Source: Blastocystis sp. Blastoise (taxonomy: Eukaryota; Sar; Bigyra; Opalinata; Blastocystidae). Taken from it: a DNA stretch of 64,000 nt. Shown one piece after another: positions 23,483 through 40,921 of this stretch. Each line of letters starts with the position of its first letter. The first letter of the stretch is position 1. A model generated the notes under the pieces. It ran no database searches. It saw only the letters and a list, made by a program, of their open reading frames with translations, and had not been told where the DNA came from. Both the position numbers and the translations under genes were made by a program. The stretch is taken from the NCBI GenBank assembly GCA_039096225.1, contig JBBPEB010000007.1, positions 1,054,001-1,118,000 on the forward strand, given 5' to 3'.

Positions 23483-25428
23483 ATGAAACGATCAGCGAAT
23501 GAAATTACTACAATGGATTGGCAATCTGATGATGAAATATATGATTATGGTATTTTTCATGAATAAATATTTTGTTAAAGAGTACATTAGATCCTGAAAC
23601 TCGTTGGAAGACCTCGGACTCTTTCTATCAAGTATTTTATTATCTTAAACAGTTGATTCTATTATTTCTTTCATATAGGATATAAGTTATGTTCGTGATT
23701 CTTTCAATTTAGTGAAAGAAATTGGTGATGGTAGTTATGGAGTTGTCTTTAAAGCAATCAGAAAAGAGGATAATAAAGCTGTTGCTTTGAAAAAGGTATT
23801 CTATTGCACATTAAGAAATAATACTAGTTTTAATTGTTGTTTAGTATAAATTACCATTGAATGCAAATGAGGATGATCCTGTATTTAAAGATGATTATAA
23901 TTCAATAAAATCTGAGATTACATGTATAAGTTATATAAATATATTTATATATATTTCAATGAATTTATAATTCAATAATTTCTAGTAATGAAAGAATTGA
24001 ATCATCCAAATATATTATCTATGAATAATATATATCATGGAAGAGGGAAAAATAGTATTTATATCGAAATGCCATTATACTCAACAAATCTATATACTAT
24101 TATACAAGAAGAAAACTTTTCATTTAAAGCTGTAAATAATTATATATATATGTAACAAGAGTATATATGATATAGTAGTTTCAATATATATAATTGTATA
24201 TATCTATGTATATATATATAGGAAGAAATTCGGTATATAATGTATCAACTTTTTTCAGGTCTCAGCTATTTACATCAACATCATTATATACATAGGTATC
24301 TTTTGTTTATTATATTTATTATTGTATTATTATATTATAATATTAATTATTATTTTGATTATATTTATATTATTTTTAATCTACTATATATAATAATCAA
24401 ATTATATATAGAGATATAAAATCAGCAAATTTACTGTATTCCAATGGAAATATTGCAATTTCTGACTTTAATTTAACAATTCCTATTCCTTCTTCATCAT
24501 CTTCTTCTTCTTCTACCGACAGTGAGCCGATGTCTCCCGTGGGAACACTGGCTTATCGGGCCATGGAAATATATTTACTTCCTTCTTCTTCTACTTATAC
24601 TACAGCCATTGATATATGGAGTTCTGGGTATATATATATATATTATTATTATTATTATTTATTTGGATATCTATATAATCAATAATAGTATTATTCATGT
24701 ATGAAGTTCATTATATAATATTTTTTTTTAGAATTATATTTTTGGAATTAATTATGAATAAAAGTCTTTTTTCAGAAAGTGGAGAAATAACAACTTTATC
24801 CGCGATTATCGGCATGCTTGGTAGTCCTGATGTATATATATATAATTATTATATATATTCTCTTTAAATCAATTATATATATATTATTATTTTTCTTTTT
24901 TTAATATATATTATTGGTTTTATTTATATAATACATATATTTATATTTTATTTATATTTATAGGATATAATTTTTAAAAATCTATATACTATTATATAAT
25001 TTATATGCTATATATAGGAGTCAACTTGTCCACTTCTCAAAGATCCAAACTGTCTCTCAGGATTTCGGTTAAAGCACGTGCCATCCAAACTAAATGATCA
25101 ATTAAAACCATATATTGAAACAGGAATACTGTCTGAAGATGGTTTTAATCTTCTTAAACAGTGTTTAGAATTTGATACAAAGAAACGTATTACTGCTGAC
25201 GAAGCACTGCGTCATCCATTTTTTAATTCATCTCCATTACTTGTATATATATATAAAACAGAGTTTTTCTTTTTCATTTTTTAATTAATTCTTATCATAT
25301 ATTTATTATATATATAGTCCAAAGAGAAAATGCCGTCACTTTTATCATTATTAAAACAAAAAGAAGAACGAGAATATATCGCAAAAAAGAAATATTTAGA
25401 AGAATTACAAAAATTATTTGCAGAATAA
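23483..25428 (+). CDS. CMGC/CDK-like protein kinase with DFN in place of DFG
   Basis: Multi-exon kinase; the start is ATGAAACGATC. In order: glycine loop EIGDGSYGVVFKA, ATP lysine in VALKK, alpha-C region, hinge IYIEMPLY, catalytic loop HRDIKSANLL, then SDFNLT where DFG is expected (24464-24472). The activation segment has MSPVGTLAYRAMEIYL, followed by TAIDIWSSGIIFLELIMNKSLF and a C-lobe ending ITADEALRHPFF. A short coiled, charged tail ends ELQKLFAE. The catalytic Lys, Asp (HRD), Asn and the metal-binding Asp of DFG are all retained; only the Gly is changed. Activity is therefore possible but uncertain. The first intron joins Y-D-PETRW in frame using an acceptor ending ATTAG. The GC motif CCCGTGGGAA lies in the activation-segment exon at 24536. 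The exact CMGC subfamily is not clear. Confidence 0.8.
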
Positions 25429-25645
25429 ACATATTTATAAAAATCCATAAATGTTTTCTGATTCTAATTATTAGTTGTAGTATTAATAGATTATTCAAGT
25501 TGATTATTTTTGTTTCATTATTTTAATAAATATATATAATATAACTCAAAAAATATACAGAATAAAACGCAAAAAAATATATATTATTTTTATATAATAA
25601 TTTATACGATAAATAGAATTATCAATAAAAATGAATATATGATAT

Positions 25646-26301
25646 TTATAAAATAATATGTTTATTTAAATTTTTAATTTCTTCTTCATATTGATTAAAG
25701 AATCGAATTTGAATATTATGTCTCTTTAAAAGCTCTACTCCTACGCAATGAACGAAATGATCTGGTTCTTTTATACCTATAACAACTTCTTTAATATTTG
25801 TTTTTATAATTCGATCTGTACAAGACATCTTTTGAGATAAACGTGTACTACAAGGTTCCATAGTAGAATAACTATAAGAAAATCAAATATTTATTATTCA
25901 ATCATTAAATAATATTCCATATTTAGTTATAAAATTGGGTTTTATAAGAATAGAATATTATAAATATATACAGAACACATCCAGTCAGATCTCCTTGATA
26001 TTTCATCAAGGCACACTAATTATAAGCAAATTTTACTAATACTAAGAACACATAAAAAATACTTCTTCCGCATGGGTGTTTCCTGGGAGTTCTCTACTGA
26101 ATCTATACATTTCTATATAATATAGAAAGCTACATTGCATACCCTGTAGATAAAACAACTCCATTCTTTACGATGACCGCTCCAACATTATATGCAGTCT
26201 GAACAGGAATGCACTTTTTAGCTTCCTCTATAGCTAATTTCATAAATTCAGCATCGTTCTATATTAATGAAACAAATTATTTAAGAATATACGTGACTCA
26301 T
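25646..26301 (-). CDS. Rib2-type pyrimidine deaminase (stand-alone CDA domain)
   Basis: Zinc-dependent deaminase of the cytidine deaminase fold, most like the deaminase part of fungal Rib2/Dra1, which acts on the diaminopyrimidine intermediate of riboflavin synthesis. Exons on the minus strand are 26301-26293, 26258-26143, 26102-26063, 26015-25972 and 25871-25646. They sum to 435 nt, giving 144 residues. The first exon is only 9 nt (Met-Ser-His). Zinc and catalytic motifs are HAEE (GFSRELPGNTHAEECAL) and EPCSTRLSQKMSCTDRI, the latter matching PC-x(6-9)-C. It also has NVGAVIVKNG and VVIGIKEPDHF. There is no reductase or pseudouridine-synthase partner domain. It shares an upstream region of about 200 bp with PARN. 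The substrate is inferred from family resemblance only. Confidence 0.82.
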
Positions 26302-26501
26302 TATTATTATTGATTAGATAAAATGTTTTTAATAATAGAAATGTATCTATGTTTCAATTAAATATATATTTAAGAATTAAAAATATGTATTCAATGAGAA
26401 AATAAACAAATAATGAATGTTTTCAAAAATCATGGTAAAAGAATCCTTGTTCGAAGAAAATTAAATCCTTTTCACGATTTATTTATTTTCAACAATACTA
26501 C
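26302..26501. promoter_or_regulatory. Divergent upstream region, deaminase/PARN
   Basis: The two start codons are 200 bp apart on opposite strands, so this interval must serve both genes. It is AT-rich, with no recognisable box. Confidence 0.5.
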
Positions 26502-28463
26502 ATGATGAATAGCCAACAATATCCTTTAGAGGTTACTAAAGATAACTACACTGAACTCCTTCCTGTAATTCGGGAGACTATTGATAAATCTGCTTTTATC
26601 GCTTTCGATTACGAATTTTCTGGATTAGATACTGATCCAAAGCATAGAAATATATTTGCTGATACTGTATTTTATTAACTAACGATAAAAATTTATTCAT
26701 TAACTAGCCAGAAACACGATTTGCCAAGACATGTCAAGCGTATTTTGTTAAATTTATATTATTCTATTCTCTATGTATAGTGTTGACAAATATGCTCCTC
26801 TCTCCGTATAATAATTTCACTATTTGTTAATTATTACATTTTTTTAGTGTGGTTTATGTGCTTTTTGCTATGATTCTGAAAATAAAATGTATTTTAAGTT
26901 TTTTTGTGTAGATAGTACCATAATTATATTATATATAGATATAAGCCTTATCCAATGAACTTTTATATTTCTCCAATTTCACCTATCGATCCTTATGGTG
27001 ATATTTTCTTTAGTGTATATAATAATATATTTATTTTTTCTAGTCAAGATTTATTATTGTATATTTTATTGTGTTTATTATGTATATATTTAATATTTTA
27101 ATTATATATAATACTAAATCCATTTATGGTAATATATATATATATATATAGGCAAGTGGTATAAAGTTTTTGGATGAGAATGGATTTGATTTTTCAAAAA
27201 GTTTAAATAAAGGTATTATAATATAGGGTGATTATCATTATTATTATTTATTCATATAGTATATATTATTATTATTATTATATATATAGGTATACCAAGT
27301 TTGAATTTAGATACTCAATATATATTTGAAAAAAAATATATAAGTGAAGATTATAGTAAGACCTTAGATACTATTAATGATGATTCCATGAAGGAAGTTG
27401 TTAAAGCAGCTATTAAACAGGTATCTATTATTATTAACTGAGATATTATTATTATCTGAGATATTATTATTATCTAAGATATTATTATTATCTGAGATAT
27501 TATTATTATTATAGTTTTTATTATAACAGTAATGCTATTATTATTCTATAGATATCTGACTGGCTTGATAATGTTCCTGCTAAACTGAAAGAGCGTGAAG
27601 AGAAGAAAAAGAGTAATTGAATTTATATCATTATTTATAATAATAAAATTCACTATATATATATATATATATATAGTAACTGAGTCTGTGAATGAAACAT
27701 CATCTTCATTAGTTCAAAATGATGATAATAGTGATAATAATAATAATAATGATAATAGTAATAACCATTCTACTACTACTAATAATAATAATGACGATTC
27801 TACTACTGATGATAATAATGATAATACTACCCCTTGGGAAGAAGGAATAGATTATATAAATCTTCCTTTAATGAATTCTTATACTCGTAAACTTGTATAT
27901 CAAGAAATTAGACGTTTGTTTAATAGTCAATATACTATGCAGGATTATAGAATGGCGGGAATGGACGCGAAAGTAGTTCAAGAACAACTCGAAGAATATA
28001 AAAAGACTCCATTTTCGAAGAATTATGAACAAATTGAAAAAACGAATAATAAACTATATACTATAGATAAACAATTATATGAGCAATATCATATTTATAC
28101 AGAATCAATTAAAGAAGATGTAATTATATACATATATTATTTTATTGCTACCCTATATATTATATTAATTATATATATATATATATATAGAATGGTAAGT
28201 GGAAATCTATTCGTGTTTCTTTTTCATTTGAACATTCTTCATTATATAAACATATGGAAGAACTCCGAAAATCGCGGGGAATTCGTCGTGTGTATGAACA
28301 CTTAATACATTCTAAGAAATATCTGGTTGGATTTGAATGCTTAACAGATGTATTATATATGTTTAGAAGAGGGTTATCGAAGATTGATACATTTAGAGAC
28401 TTTAGAGAATATATAGAGAAGAAAAAAGTGAATATTATTGATATACAGGTATATATATATATA

Positions 28464-28505
<42 letters not shown>

Positions 28506-28595
28506 GTGTTTATTACGAGAGCCATTATTAGAAGTCGAATTTAAAGAAGCAGGTAGCTTACTTAGGGACTTTACACATGTATATATATATACATG

Positions 28596-28646
<51 letters not shown>

Positions 28647-30136
28647 CTCGAGAGATAGATACCAAGAAGATTGTCGATTTCTCATTATACGATAGTATTC
28701 ACGGGAATCAGAAGGAGAATAATGATAATCAAGCTCATAATAGTGCATATGATGCCTTTATGACAGGTGCACTTTATTTGATTATCGCCTCAAAGTTTGG
28801 ATTTGATGAAACAAATATTAATTCTCTCTTCTCTTCCTTTTCTCCTTCTTCTTATATATTATCTCCTCCTCATCCTCTACCAACCACTCCACTCCCTCAA
28901 ATAGACCCTCTATGCGTCACCAAGAGCACGTGCAAAGAAGATACTGCACAAGAACAACAAATTAATACTGATATGAATAGTGAAACACAATTAGTAGAAT
29001 CTGTTCTTCCTATGGAATACTATTCCATTGAAGGTGTGTCACTTCCCATAGATTATTCTAAAGAACGTTTTTATGGGTTTATTAATCGAATGAATCTCTT
29101 TAAACAGGATGAATGTCTTCCTCTATATACATGTATATATAATATCCAAGAAGAAATGAATAAGTCCAAAAGACTATTATATAAATGCCTTTTTGTTACT
29201 GCAGATAATGTATAGAATATATATATATATATAATTTTTTGTATATATATCATGTTGTATATATTATTACATAGTTTTTTATATGTATATTAAATAGTAA
29301 ATATTATAGTATATTAAATTATATATTATAGTATATATATAACATATATATGTATATAGGGATATAAGATGAAAGATGTACTAGAAACAGTTAATAAACT
29401 TGTAGATATTCGAGAATTAAAAGTATATATATGTATATATATATATATATATATAATGTCTTTATATATATGTTGAATATGTTTATATATAAGAGTTTCT
29501 TTAATAAGTGTAATTCTATATATATATATATAGTTTCGTGTACATTGTATTAGTAGTACTGTTTTTCTCTTAGAATGTCCCTCCTTCTCTATTCTTAAGA
29601 ATATCTATTATTATAAACAAAGTATATACAGTCATTCTATTTATTATTTATGGTTATCTATATATACTTGTATATTATATACTATTTTAATAATTTCTTA
29701 ATGATCTATATAATCATTTATTCTATGTTATATAAGTATTATAATATTATTTTATCATTGATGTAATAATATTAATATTATTAATTTATATATAGATCAA
29801 GTTTCCTCTGGTTCTGAAGATGTATTGAAGAATTATTCTATATATTTATATGACAAATATGAAGAATATTGTGGTGTTAATGTTTCTATTCTTCATAAAG
29901 ATATATATACTAATCACGATTTACAACAGGTTGTTGGCCATTCTATGTCAATATATAAATCTATAGATAATACTTTAGATAGCATACCATTTGAACCATT
30001 TAGTGTTATTAAAACTTATATTCTTAAAGAAATACAAGAGAATAATAATAATACAACCATCAACTTTTATTCTAATAAACGACACTTTGAAGAAGAGCAA
30101 GTTCCTGGTCCTAAACGTATATGTAGAATTTTGTAA
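26502..30136 (+). CDS. PARN: Poly(A)-specific ribonuclease PARN
   Basis: DEDDh 3'-5' exonuclease that shortens poly(A) tails and trims small RNAs. The start MMNSQQYPLEVT leads into FIAFDYEFSGLD, which holds the first catalytic Asp and Glu (codons at 26608 and 26614). Then come CGLCAFCYDSENK, PMNFYISPISP and the family box GIKFLDENGFDFSKSLNKGIPSLN. An Asn/Asp/Ser insertion precedes INLPLMNSYTRKLVYQEIRR. The second lobe has KKYLVGFECLTDVLYMFRR (third Asp) and HNSAYDAFMTGALYL (catalytic His and Asp). The C-terminal RRM-like part holds FRVHCISSTVFLLECPS and ends KRICRIL. There are about twelve AT-rich introns. GC-motif copies lie in exons near 28272 and 28707. Confidence 0.88.
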
Positions 30137-30513
30137 ACAAACATCTACTATTTTTTGATTTCTTTATACCCATTTTCTTTAAATCAATTGTTTAAATTAT
30201 ATATATATAATTTTTATTATCGTTGAACTTTATAATATTATTAACAAGTCTATGTTTTAATGAGTGGCAAATTAAATTGTTGAAAAAAAAGAGTCGAAAT
30301 TATAATGTATCAAAACTAATGTTATAATTATGCATTAAATTAAGTATAACTTATATAATTTTGAGTCAAAGAATACAAAAATGTTTTTGCAGAATATAAA
30401 TGCTTATTATTAACTTCAATATATATAAAAATTTAACAACAGAATTTTGAATTTCTTCACAATATTTTATTTTTTGTTTTTGTTATTCGAGATTTTCTTT
30501 AGTAGTTATTAAA
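30137..30513. other. Intergenic region
   Basis: AT-rich spacer. No coding signal is seen. Confidence 0.5.
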
Positions 30514-31927
30514 ATGATGAAATACATTTTATCACTCTTGGCGTTATTTAGTATTGCATTTTCTTCAGAGATTTATTCTGCTAATTATGATGTATGTTGA
30601 CTGTGTATAATTATATTTAGTTCTTACATATATAGATTGAACCTAAAGGATGCTATAAAGAAGTTATTGAAATATTTTATTATGGAACATTCTTTTTTGA
30701 TCAAAGACATTTAGTAGTCAGTAGAAACGACACCAATGTGTCTGTTTCATTCCACAATTCTGACAGTAATGCTAGAATTGCACTTCAAGACATATATTAT
30801 AATATGAAAACGTATGTATTTGCATTTTTTTAAATTCTTTATTTCTTACCATGTTATATATATATAGTGATGAACGTATTTCTCCAGATGCTACATATTT
30901 AAAGTGTTCATTTAATAAGAACAACGAATGTGAAATTTATTTGTCTAATTATGGTAATATTGATGTTAAAATTGATAATGCTAATACTGAAAAAACTGCA
31001 CATGTTTCTTTGAAAATGGATAGTACATACTATAAGAATGGTATTATTTCCTTTTTATGTGGAGTCTTTTTGAATATATTCTCACCTTTTTTATGTACTT
31101 CAATCCCTTTTATATATATATGTATCATCGCTTTATCTCTCTTATTTTCCACGGGAATGAGCAGTATGATGATATTACAAAAGTATATATATTTATATAC
31201 ATTTATATATATTCCCAAAATATCTGTATAATGATTATTATTATTATTTATTATGTATTCTTAATTATGTATATATATTTATAGGCTTGGAACAAATAAG
31301 TTTTTAATTATTTGCTGGTGGATATTTTATTCATTTTGTATATATATATATATATAAATATGATTATTATTCTATATATGTGATAGATAATAATAATATT
31401 TATATATGATTATTATTCTCTGTATGTAAATAATAATAATAATATATATATAGTTGCTCTTGTATTTTATTTCTTTCATATTCATGAATTATATGAGAAT
31501 TATGTTTTAACTCTTTCTACTCGCTTTATTATGTATATATATATATAGTTGTATTTCATCTATTTCATTTATATATATATTTAGTATTCTTGTATTTTAT
31601 ATTGATTTATAATGTATTTATATATATATAATTCTAATTATATCATCTTTTCTCTCTCTCTCTATATATATATATCAATATATAGATATGCAATCTACTC
31701 AATTGTTATTGGTTTCTTATTTGCCTATTTATATATACCTCCATATACAACTTCCTTGAACATCTTTATTCGATTCGCTCTTAGAGGCATATATATATAT
31801 ATATACTATTTGATTTATATTATACATATATAATATTTGATTTATATTATATATATATAATATTTGGTTTATATTATTATATACTATTTGATTTATATAT
31901 GGAATACTATATATATACTATTCTATT

Positions 31928-31968
<41 letters not shown>

Positions 31969-32092
31969 TATATCCTATATATTCATGGCTCATAGTTCTC
32001 CTTCTTTCGCTATTTCTGTCTTTTTCTTTATTATAATCCTATTCACAAATTATTTGGCTGAACCATTCATAAAAAGAATCAGATTTATTGTG

Positions 32093-32134
<42 letters not shown>

Positions 32135-32457
32135 GTTGTGGTTGGATTTGGAAGCTTCAATCTTTATATTTCCCCAGAGACCGTATATAATAATAATAAT
32201 AATAATATTATATACTTAGAAAAATATATACTAATTAAAATAATATATATATATATATATATATTGATAATTATGATTATATATATAGGTCCCTTAAAAT
32301 CAATTGATCAATATAATGAAGAGACTGTTGAAACCACAAAAGAACAAATGAAACAACTTATTGATTATTATAGAGAAGTATATATATATATACTAATAGG
32401 TTTTCAATATTTTGTGATATTATTATTACATAATATAAAATCTATATTTATATTCTA

Positions 32458-32527
<70 letters not shown>

Positions 32528-33010
32528 TAATATGTTTTCAATATTTTGTGAAATTATTATTACATAATATAAAATCTATATTTATATTCTATACTATATA
32601 TATATATATATACTAATATGTTTTCAATATTTTGTGATATTATTATTACATAATATAAAATCTATATTTATATTCTATACTATATATATATATATATATA
32701 TATATACAGCATCCTGAAGCTTTGAATAAATTATCTTATGGTAATATGGCTATGAAAGATCTAGTTAAAGGAGTAATTATATATATATATATAATTAAAT
32801 TATATTTAAATACATTACAAATTAAATTAAATTTTTTTATACTTGTTATTAATATTACTTTATTTATTTATTATAATAATTTATAGACAATATCTTATGA
32901 AACATTTATGATGCAACGTATATAGTTCTCTATATATATATATATATCTTAATACTATTATATTTCTATCTATAGAAGATTTATTTGTGAATAGTTTCAA
33001 CAGAAGATAA
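30514..33010 (+). CDS. NEMP/TMEM194-like nuclear-envelope membrane protein
   Basis: The N-terminus is a clear signal peptide (MMKYILSLLALFSIAFSSE), then a luminal domain of about 150 residues with N-x-S/T sites (NDTNVS). Five or more hydrophobic segments follow: FLCGVFLNIFSPFLC, FIYICIIALSLLF, FLIICWWIFYSF, YAIYSIVIGFLFAYLYI and AISVFFFIIILFTNYL. Their order, the region HIHELYENYVLTLSTRF and the tail TKEQMKQLIDYYREHPEALNKLSYG match the layout of NEMP1/TMEM194 inner nuclear membrane proteins. The last exons read TISYETFMMQQDLFVNSFNRR and stop at 33008-33010. One intron (31787-31967) starts GC. An exon near 31555-31600 is uncertain. The family call rests on layout and remembered pattern, not alignment. 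Confidence 0.6.
32390..32700. repeat. Intronic tandem repeat, three copies
   Basis: Three copies of a block starting GGTTTTCAATATTTTGTGA (or ATGTTTTC...) and ending in (AT)n, spaced about 85-135 nt apart because the AT tract varies. They fill one NEMP-gene intron. Confidence 0.85.
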
Positions 33011-33821
33011 GTTCATACAATTGTGGATCTTCATCTATATAGGATTAAAACATTGAACATTTTGTTTTGTTTCAATAACATTTATGTTTTTTCTTTTCAT
33101 ATTAAAGAAATATTCAATCTTATAAATGCTCGCGAGGCGCTCTGAGATAAATAGCACATATAATATAGCTAAAATGTGGTCAAAACAAACTCAATGACAC
33201 CTGGAAAAAGTTGTAATTTACTAAAATTTTAATATGCTATTGCTTCTTTGGATGTAAAAGTTTATTCCTATCTTCATACTCAGAGTTCTGTCTTTAACAA
33301 ACCTTTCATTCGATCTATAAATGCTCATCATATGACATCAATAAAAAAATCAAATTTTGTTTGTGTTTTTATGGAAAAATCGTGGAAAAATCAAGAGAAT
33401 TCAAGAATCTAAAAACCAGATTAAATCAGTAGCAATAAAATATGTCTGGAAATTTATTACATGAAGGTTTTTTCTATTTTTGAATTGATTCTTTTTCTGT
33501 AGATATTAATTAATATTCATTGATTATAATTGTTGAATATTAGTAGATATACTTATATTACATATTTAATTTAAACTTCTGTTTATAAGTATCTTAAAAA
33601 ATAAATTGTTTTCTTTCTTCATCTAGAAAAAGGTATTTAATTTTTGTTTAAAATGATATTTTCTTAGTATTCACTATTGGATACATATATATTTTTAATT
33701 AGAATATATTCTATTCTTCTTTTCTATAATAATGTCATTTAGTTTTTGATTTATATTGTTAGTTTTTAAAATAATTGCTTATTCATATATATAGAAGACT
33801 CTGATAAATAGCAATAAAATA
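33011..33821. other. Intergenic region, possible 5'-UTR exon
   Basis: AT-rich spacer. An ATG at 33442 opens a short frame (MSGNLLHE) before a possible donor, but joining it to the next exon gives a stop, so it is at most untranslated leader. An unusual GC-rich island, GCTCGCGAGGCGCTCTGAG, lies near 33128. Confidence 0.4.
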
Positions 33822-37162
<3,341 letters not shown>

Positions 37163-38320
37163 AATAAAATTATTATGAATAGTAAATTATTTATTTTAGT
37201 GATTTATTTTTATTGTCTATCTATATTTTTGTATTATTATTTTAAAGAATAATTATGATTATTTATATTCAAATATTGTATTTTACTTTTATATATATCT
37301 ATTTTTATTTCGAAATATATCTCTTTCTTCTATTATATATATATATACATATATATATATAGTTTGTTTTATTTTTTCTTCTTTTACAATTTTAAATAAT
37401 TCATTTATGCATATATATTTTTCTTATTTTATTTATATAAAATATTAATTATTGTTCAATTCATATTATTATATTATTTAAATAATATATACTTAAATAT
37501 AATTAGAACATTTCTTTTTTTTTGGTATTATATAGTATCTATATATATATCCATCTTTTCCCTATATGATCTATTATTATAATAATATATATTTTAAATA
37601 AGTAGTAACTTTTTTTTTTGAATAGAATAATAAATTATTACATTTATTTTTATAATAATTAGAATCTAATATATATATATATATATAATCAATATACACA
37701 ATCAATATACGCTTTATCATTTTTTACTTTTTGTCACTTATTCTAATTTGATTTTGTTGTTCATTTCATTATGAATTCATTTTTTATTTAATAATTTCAT
37801 TTTATACTTGTTATTATATCAAAACATCAATAAATATATATAAATATTTTGTTGTCTTCTTCATTATTATTTAAATGTGATGTTTCATTTGACAACAGTT
37901 TTAAAACTAAAAATATTTTTTAATTAAATAAAGTTGCTCAGAATAATCAAATAGAACTGGAAATGGATTATATATATATATATAAATATTTTGATAATCC
38001 TATCTATATATAAATAGTTACATTACAATACTTATATAAAAAATAAAACAAAAAACAAATCTTTTCAACTCACAAGAGCAATACTATTTTCATCTTATAT
38101 AATAATTGCATAAAGATTTAACAATGAACAAATTATAATAATAAAAAAGAGTACAATATAAAAACTCGACAAAAACATACTCACATTATTATATATATAC
38201 ATATACAAAACAAATAAACAAAACAAATATAATATATTTATATATATAGGAAGAATTAATAAATAAGAAATAAAATATACATTTTCATAATATGAAACAT
38301 CAAGATAAATAATAATAATG
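37163..38320. other. Convergent intergenic region
   Basis: About 1.15 kb between two stop codons, where the plus-strand block meets the minus-strand block. It is very AT-rich, with poly-T runs on one side and poly-A on the other, consistent with two 3' UTRs. No coding signal is seen. Confidence 0.6.
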
Positions 38321-40645
38321 TTATTGTAACTTATTATTCAAACTAATAATTAATAGTTTTTGTGTATTTAAATAATTTCGACTATTCTTTATAGTCAAAT
38401 AGACACTATATAAATATATTTAAAAAATAGTATAATAATAATAGTAGTTTAAAATTGTATAATAAATAATATATATATACCGTAAAAGAAAGTTATTCAG
38501 GAGATAAATAAAGTGTTTTGATTGGACGACACTACTTTTTGTGTCATGCATCAACGATATTAATTTCCCCACGATTATTTTCACCACTCTTTCTAATCGA
38601 CTTTCAAATAGTTCATCCTTCAAAGCTATATAGTCATATAAAATAATAAGATAATTATTAATGTTTGAATAGAATTCTTTGTTTTCCATATTCTCAAACG
38701 ATTGGATAATCCGCGCACAGAAAGATTCGTTCATGAATAATAACCAATGAAATAGCGATATCGATTTAGTCGGAGTGAATTCGTATAAATATGTAATAAA
38801 TGATAATGTAAATAACTATATATACATATAGAATAATGATTAAATAATAATAATAGTAAGGACTATTTATATATATACTGAATAATCGTTAGTTGATAAT
38901 AAAATAACATCTATATATAATAGTAATATTAATAATATATATATATATATTTATTTATATATACCTGCCCTTGTACCTGGATAAACCGCGGTTCTTTCAT
39001 GTAAATTGAGGGAGGGAAGTAATATTAGAAGAGGATCTAGTAATGTATTTATATATACAGATAGAGAAAGAGAAGAAGGAAGTGGATTTGATATATATTT
39101 CAATATATGACCATGCTATATATATAATAATAATAATAATATATATATATATATATAAAGGCTTACAAGTTTTCTATATGCACTCATTAATGCAAAAGAT
39201 GGATCTATATATATATATAATAAAAAAATAAATAAGAATAATAATAAAAAAATAATATACATTATAATAATAATAATTAGATTAATAATAATAATAAAAA
39301 GAAAAATAATAATAAAATATACTTTTTAATAATGACTTTATTAATTTAAAGAACACATGATTATGTTCTTCTATATCAATATTATTCTTCTTCATAAATC
39401 TCTTCGCATTATTCATAGTAACAGCTTCTGGAATGTTCTGAATTAAGCTGATTATCAATTTATCCAATATAGCAATAGGAGTAGTTCGACTGTTTTTATT
39501 CATATCTTTCGTTATATATTCATCAATTTCAGGTTTAAACTCTTTTAATATGCATAAAATTGAATTATATAAACATATATATATATTATTCTTTAATATA
39601 GATGAAGAATAAGGAGATAGTAAAATCCCACGGTTATTGTAATTATATAAGTAGAAATTTAAAAACCAAAGAGATAAAGATGGAGAACTGATCAAACACA
39701 TGGAAAGAAGTTGAATCCATTTTTGTAATTGTGTTTCAGAGTCAGCGGGGGTTATGGGGGACAGTACGAACAAGAAATAAAGTATACAAGTCTATATAAT
39801 AATAATAATAATATATATATATATATATATATAATATACTTTCATAGAACTATCACACTGATCTGAAAATTTAAAGCGATTCCCGTAATTATAATCACAA
39901 ATATTATATATATATCTACCAATATAATTAGTATATAGTTCAATTGTTGTATCACTTTCTTTAATATATTTCGATATATATCTCATTAAACTATAGGTAG
40001 GAATCACTTCTCCCGTGGGGAAATCTGTTTTTGACGGTGGAGAGTTCTCTGTTTCCATGGGAATACTGCTATAGCTCCAGTCTAAACTGGAATTATGTGA
40101 CAGAGTCTGACGCGGCGTGGTTAACGTTGGAATACAAATCGTATTATTAACACTTTCATAAACATAATTATATACTGTCTTCTTAGTATATATTAATAAA
40201 CAAGCGCTATAATTCTTCTCTATTTCATTCTATATGTAATATATATATATATATATATATAATAAAGGATTATTATAACTATATATCACTAAAATTAATA
40301 ATAATAATCATATATATATATACTTCATCAAGTCCTCCAAAACAATCGTTTTCAATTCGTTCAGAATTATATATCGTTACGTTATTATCGTTATATTTGT
40401 ACCAAATTTCTTCTCCGCACGATGGAACACTAATATTCGCTTTACAAGCAGTCCCGCGGGAGGAATTCAAAAATGAGGAGTGATAAGGAATATTTCTATG
40501 AGAAGGAGATCTACCCAAATATAAATAATGTCCATTATCTATATATATATATTATATATTTATATATATATTATATACTAGCGTTACCAATGTGGATAAT
40601 AATACCAGTTAATATATATAAGTATTCTTCACTATATATAATATA

Positions 40646-40680
<35 letters not shown>

Positions 40681-40724
40681 TTATTTGAAGGCTTCTTAAT
40701 ACCATGTAATCTATATATAGAAGC

Positions 40725-40784
<60 letters not shown>

Positions 40785-40850
40785 TCGTTTTCTCTTGATG
40801 TATATGTATATTTATAAACATCTAATTCCAATGGGAATGAACAATAAGAA

Positions 40851-40921
<71 letters not shown>

